Shown here: positions 5,475-7,050 of the stretch, piece by piece
Layout: every line of letters begins with the position of its first letter
How positions within the stretch are numbered: position 1 is the stretch's first letter
NCBI GenBank assembly: GCA_036266155.1
Contig: DATANR010000410.1
Coordinates: 1-7,050, forward strand
Origin: SIAJ01 sp036266155
GTDB taxonomy: Bacteria; Planctomycetota; Planctomycetia; Gemmatales; Gemmataceae
Direction of reading: 5' to 3'
Length of the DNA: 7,050 nt
Program-made: the position numbers and the translations under genes
The notes under the pieces: model-generated
Seen by the model: only the letters and a program-made list of their open reading frames with translations
Database searches by the model: none
Told to the model about the DNA's origin: nothing

Positions 5475-6843
5475 ATGCCATTATACGCTGGATTACCGTC
5501 CCATGCACATCCGTCAGCCTGAAATCCCGCCCCGCGAGCCGATACGTCAGCTTCTCGTGATCGAATCCCAGCAGATGCAAGATCGTCGCGTGCAGGTCGT
5601 GGACGTGGACTTTGTCTTCGACGGCCGCGAAGCCGAATTCATCCGTCGCGCCGATCACTTGCCCACCCTTCACGCCGCCGCCGGCGAGCCACATTGAGAA
5701 GCCGTAGTGGTTGTGGTCGCGGCCGCTCAGGGCGGGTAGCTCGGCGACCGGCGTGCGGCCGAATTCGCCGCCCCACATGACGAGCGTTTCGTCGAATAGG
5801 CCGCGAGCTTTCAGGTCGTCGAGGAACGCGGCAATCGGGCGATCCCAGTCGCCGGCGAGCTTCTTGTGATTGGCTTCGAGCGCGTCGTGATTGTCCCACG
5901 GCTGGCCGGCACCGCTCCAGCATTGCACGAAACGCACACCGCGTTCGATGAGGCGACGCGTGATGAGCAGTTGTCGCGCGACCGTGCCGGGACCATAGCG
6001 CTCGCGGACGCGCATCGGTTCGCGGTTGACGTCGAACGCCTCGGCCGCCTCGGACTGCATGCGATAGGCCAACTCGAACGATTGGATGCGTGCTTCCAGC
6101 TGGGGATCGGCCGAGCGAGTTTCGCGATGCCACTCGTTCAACTTGCGGACAACGTCAAGTTGCTTGCGCTGCTCCTCCAAGCTCATGCCGTTGTTGCGGA
6201 TGTTCTCGATCAGCTTCTGCACATCCGTGTGCTGCGTGTCGATGTAGGTGCCCTGGTAGGCCCCCGGCAGAAAGGCCGAGCGCCAGTTCTGCGTCGCCAC
6301 AATTGGGTAGCCGCCGGGGCACATGGCAACGAAGCCGGGCAGGTTCTGGTTCTCGCTGCCGAGGCCGTAGGTGATCCACGCCCCCATGCTCGGTCGCGGC
6401 AATCGGCCGTCGCCGCAGTTCATCAGCATCAGAGACGGTTCGTGATTCGGCACCTCCGCGTGCATCGAGCGGATAATGCACATCGAGTCGATGTGTCGAG
6501 CAGCAGTCTCCGCGAAGAGGTCGCTGACCTCAATGCCCGATTGGCCATACTTGCGGAATTTGAACGGCGACCGCATGGCCGCCCCGGTCTTGCGCTCGGT
6601 GCGCAGATTGGTCGATGGCAGCGGCTTGCCGTGGTACTTGTCGAGCAGCGGCTTCGGATCGAAGGTGTCAACCTGCGACGGCCCGCCATTCATGAATAGG
6701 TGAACGACGTGCTTGGCCTTGGCGGGAAAGTGCGGTTTCTTCGGTGCGAGTGGATTTGGTGCATCGGCGTGCAGCAGGTCCGTGAGCGCGAGCGCCCCAA
6801 AACCGAGGCCGGAGCGGAGCAGGAGGTCGCGGCGAGAAAACAT
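5473..6843 (-). CDS. DUF1501 protein (alkaline-phosphatase/sulfatase-like fold), Tat-exported
   Basis: This complete 456-residue member of the DUF1501 family is of normal length. The family is hugely expanded in planctomycetes, belongs to the alkaline-phosphatase-like superfamily, and has no established substrate. The leader MFSRRDLLLRSGLGFGALAL has twin arginines at 4-5 and a hydrophobic core, so Tat export is likely. Family landmarks follow in order: HLFMNGGPSQVDTFDPKP (48-65), EPSLMLMNCGDG (135-146), PSMGAWITYGLGSENQNLPG (151-170), VRFVQCWSGAGQPWDNHDAL (303-322), MWGGEFGRTP (356-365), GRDHNHYGFSMWLAGGGVKG (374-393) and VHVHDLHATILHLLG (412-426). In many planctomycete genomes these genes follow a DUF1549/DUF1553 cytochrome-type gene. 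Here at least 207 bases upstream show no such partner, so it may have its own promoter. The minus-strand sequence before the ATG has only a weak GA-rich ribosome site. Readthrough into the accessory pair downstream is possible. Confidence 0.93.
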   Translation of the reverse strand: MFSRRDLLLRSGLGFGALALTDLLHADAPNPLAPKKPHFPAKAKHVVHLFMNGGPSQVDTFDPKPLLDKYHGKPLPSTNLRTERKTGAAMRSPFKFRKYGQSGIEVSDLFAETAARHIDSMCIIRSMHAEVPNHEPSLMLMNCGDGRLPRPSMGAWITYGLGSENQNLPGFVAMCPGGYPIVATQNWRSAFLPGAYQGTYIDTQHTDVQKLIENIRNNGMSLEEQRKQLDVVRKLNEWHRETRSADPQLEARIQSFELAYRMQSEAAEAFDVNREPMRVRERYGPGTVARQLLITRRLIERGVRFVQCWSGAGQPWDNHDALEANHKKLAGDWDRPIAAFLDDLKARGLFDETLVMWGGEFGRTPVAELPALSGRDHNHYGFSMWLAGGGVKGGQVIGATDEFGFAAVEDKVHVHDLHATILHLLGFDHEKLTYRLAGRDFRLTDVHGTVIQRIMA

Positions 6844-7050
6844 GGTCTCGTCAGGTTACCGGTTGCTGATTGCCACTGGCAATGAAAACCGTTCGCTCGC
6901 AGTGAAATGAATGTTTGCACGGCGTTTCGCTGACGAGCAAGTGGTGCGGAATACGAGTTTGCCGCTCCTGGCGCTAGAAATGAAATCGCGCTTTTTCGTC
7001 GCAAGTCGATATCGAACCATCGATTAAGTGCAGTTTTTGCGACTTGAGAT
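6844..7050. other. Right-edge region without a supportable gene; probable upstream region of the DUF1501 gene
   Basis: These 207 bases should include the leader, and perhaps the promoter, of the DUF1501 gene. One minus-strand frame is open from the window edge through the start of that gene, but it overlaps it by about 150 bases and looks like a shadow. A ten-base palindrome TCGATATCGA (7006-7015) and a seven-base inverted repeat CAAGTCG/CGACTTG (7002-7008, 7040-7046) are present. Neither is strong enough to call an operator. Confidence 0.4.

Noticed and set aside
5866..6699. Long plus-strand open frame opposite the DUF1501 gene
   Set aside because: It has no recognisable motifs, while the minus strand carries a full set of DUF1501 landmarks.
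2962..6992. Twelve-base direct repeat TGAAATCGCGCT at 2962-2973 and 6981-6992, considered as attachment sites bounding an island
   Set aside because: About one such match is expected by chance in 7 kb, there is no integrase or tRNA, and the interval mixes unrelated genes.
6690..7049. Minus-strand frame open from the right edge and overlapping the DUF1501 start
   Set aside because: It would overlap a solid gene by about 150 bases and its sequence shows no domain-like pattern.

Overview
The window looks like a piece of a planctomycete chromosome (Planctomycetota; Pirellulales- or Gemmatales-like, the order cannot be fixed from this sequence). Three things point there: a DUF1501 protein with a twin-arginine leader (minus strand, 5473-6843), an RTX-repeat protein whose N-terminus carries the planctomycete LExLExRxLxS-type motif (3264-4358), and a high G+C backbone with long gaps and weak or variable Shine-Dalgarno signals.

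Layout, left to right. Positions 63-2946 hold three plus-strand genes: a small two-helix membrane protein with a Pro/Ala tail, a PAPS-type sulfotransferase that starts at TTG with its ribosome site on the preceding stop codon, and, 76 bases further on, a membrane-anchored arylsulfotransferase (ASST)-like beta-propeller. The first two are almost certainly co-translated and the third is probably co-transcribed. Together they look like a sulfuryl-transfer cassette with one cytosolic and one extracytoplasmic step; the substrate is unknown.

Positions 2947-3263 are a 317-base gene-free stretch dominated by a long, nearly perfect hairpin (3000-3081), which may be a dispersed palindromic repeat. It is followed by a surface/secreted RTX-type calcium-binding protein (3264-4358). 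A 95-base convergent gap (4359-4453) contains two more hairpins.

From 4454 to 6843 all genes are on the minus strand: a DUF1501 protein (6843 to 5473), then 49 bases later a pair of overlapping uncharacterised genes (5423 to 4791, a two-helix membrane protein with a helical cytoplasmic part; 4801 to 4454, a small soluble protein). The pair is clearly poorer in G+C than its surroundings and is the best candidate here for an undescribed accessory module. The right edge (6844-7050) shows no supportable gene.

No RNA gene, insertion sequence, CRISPR array or origin was found.
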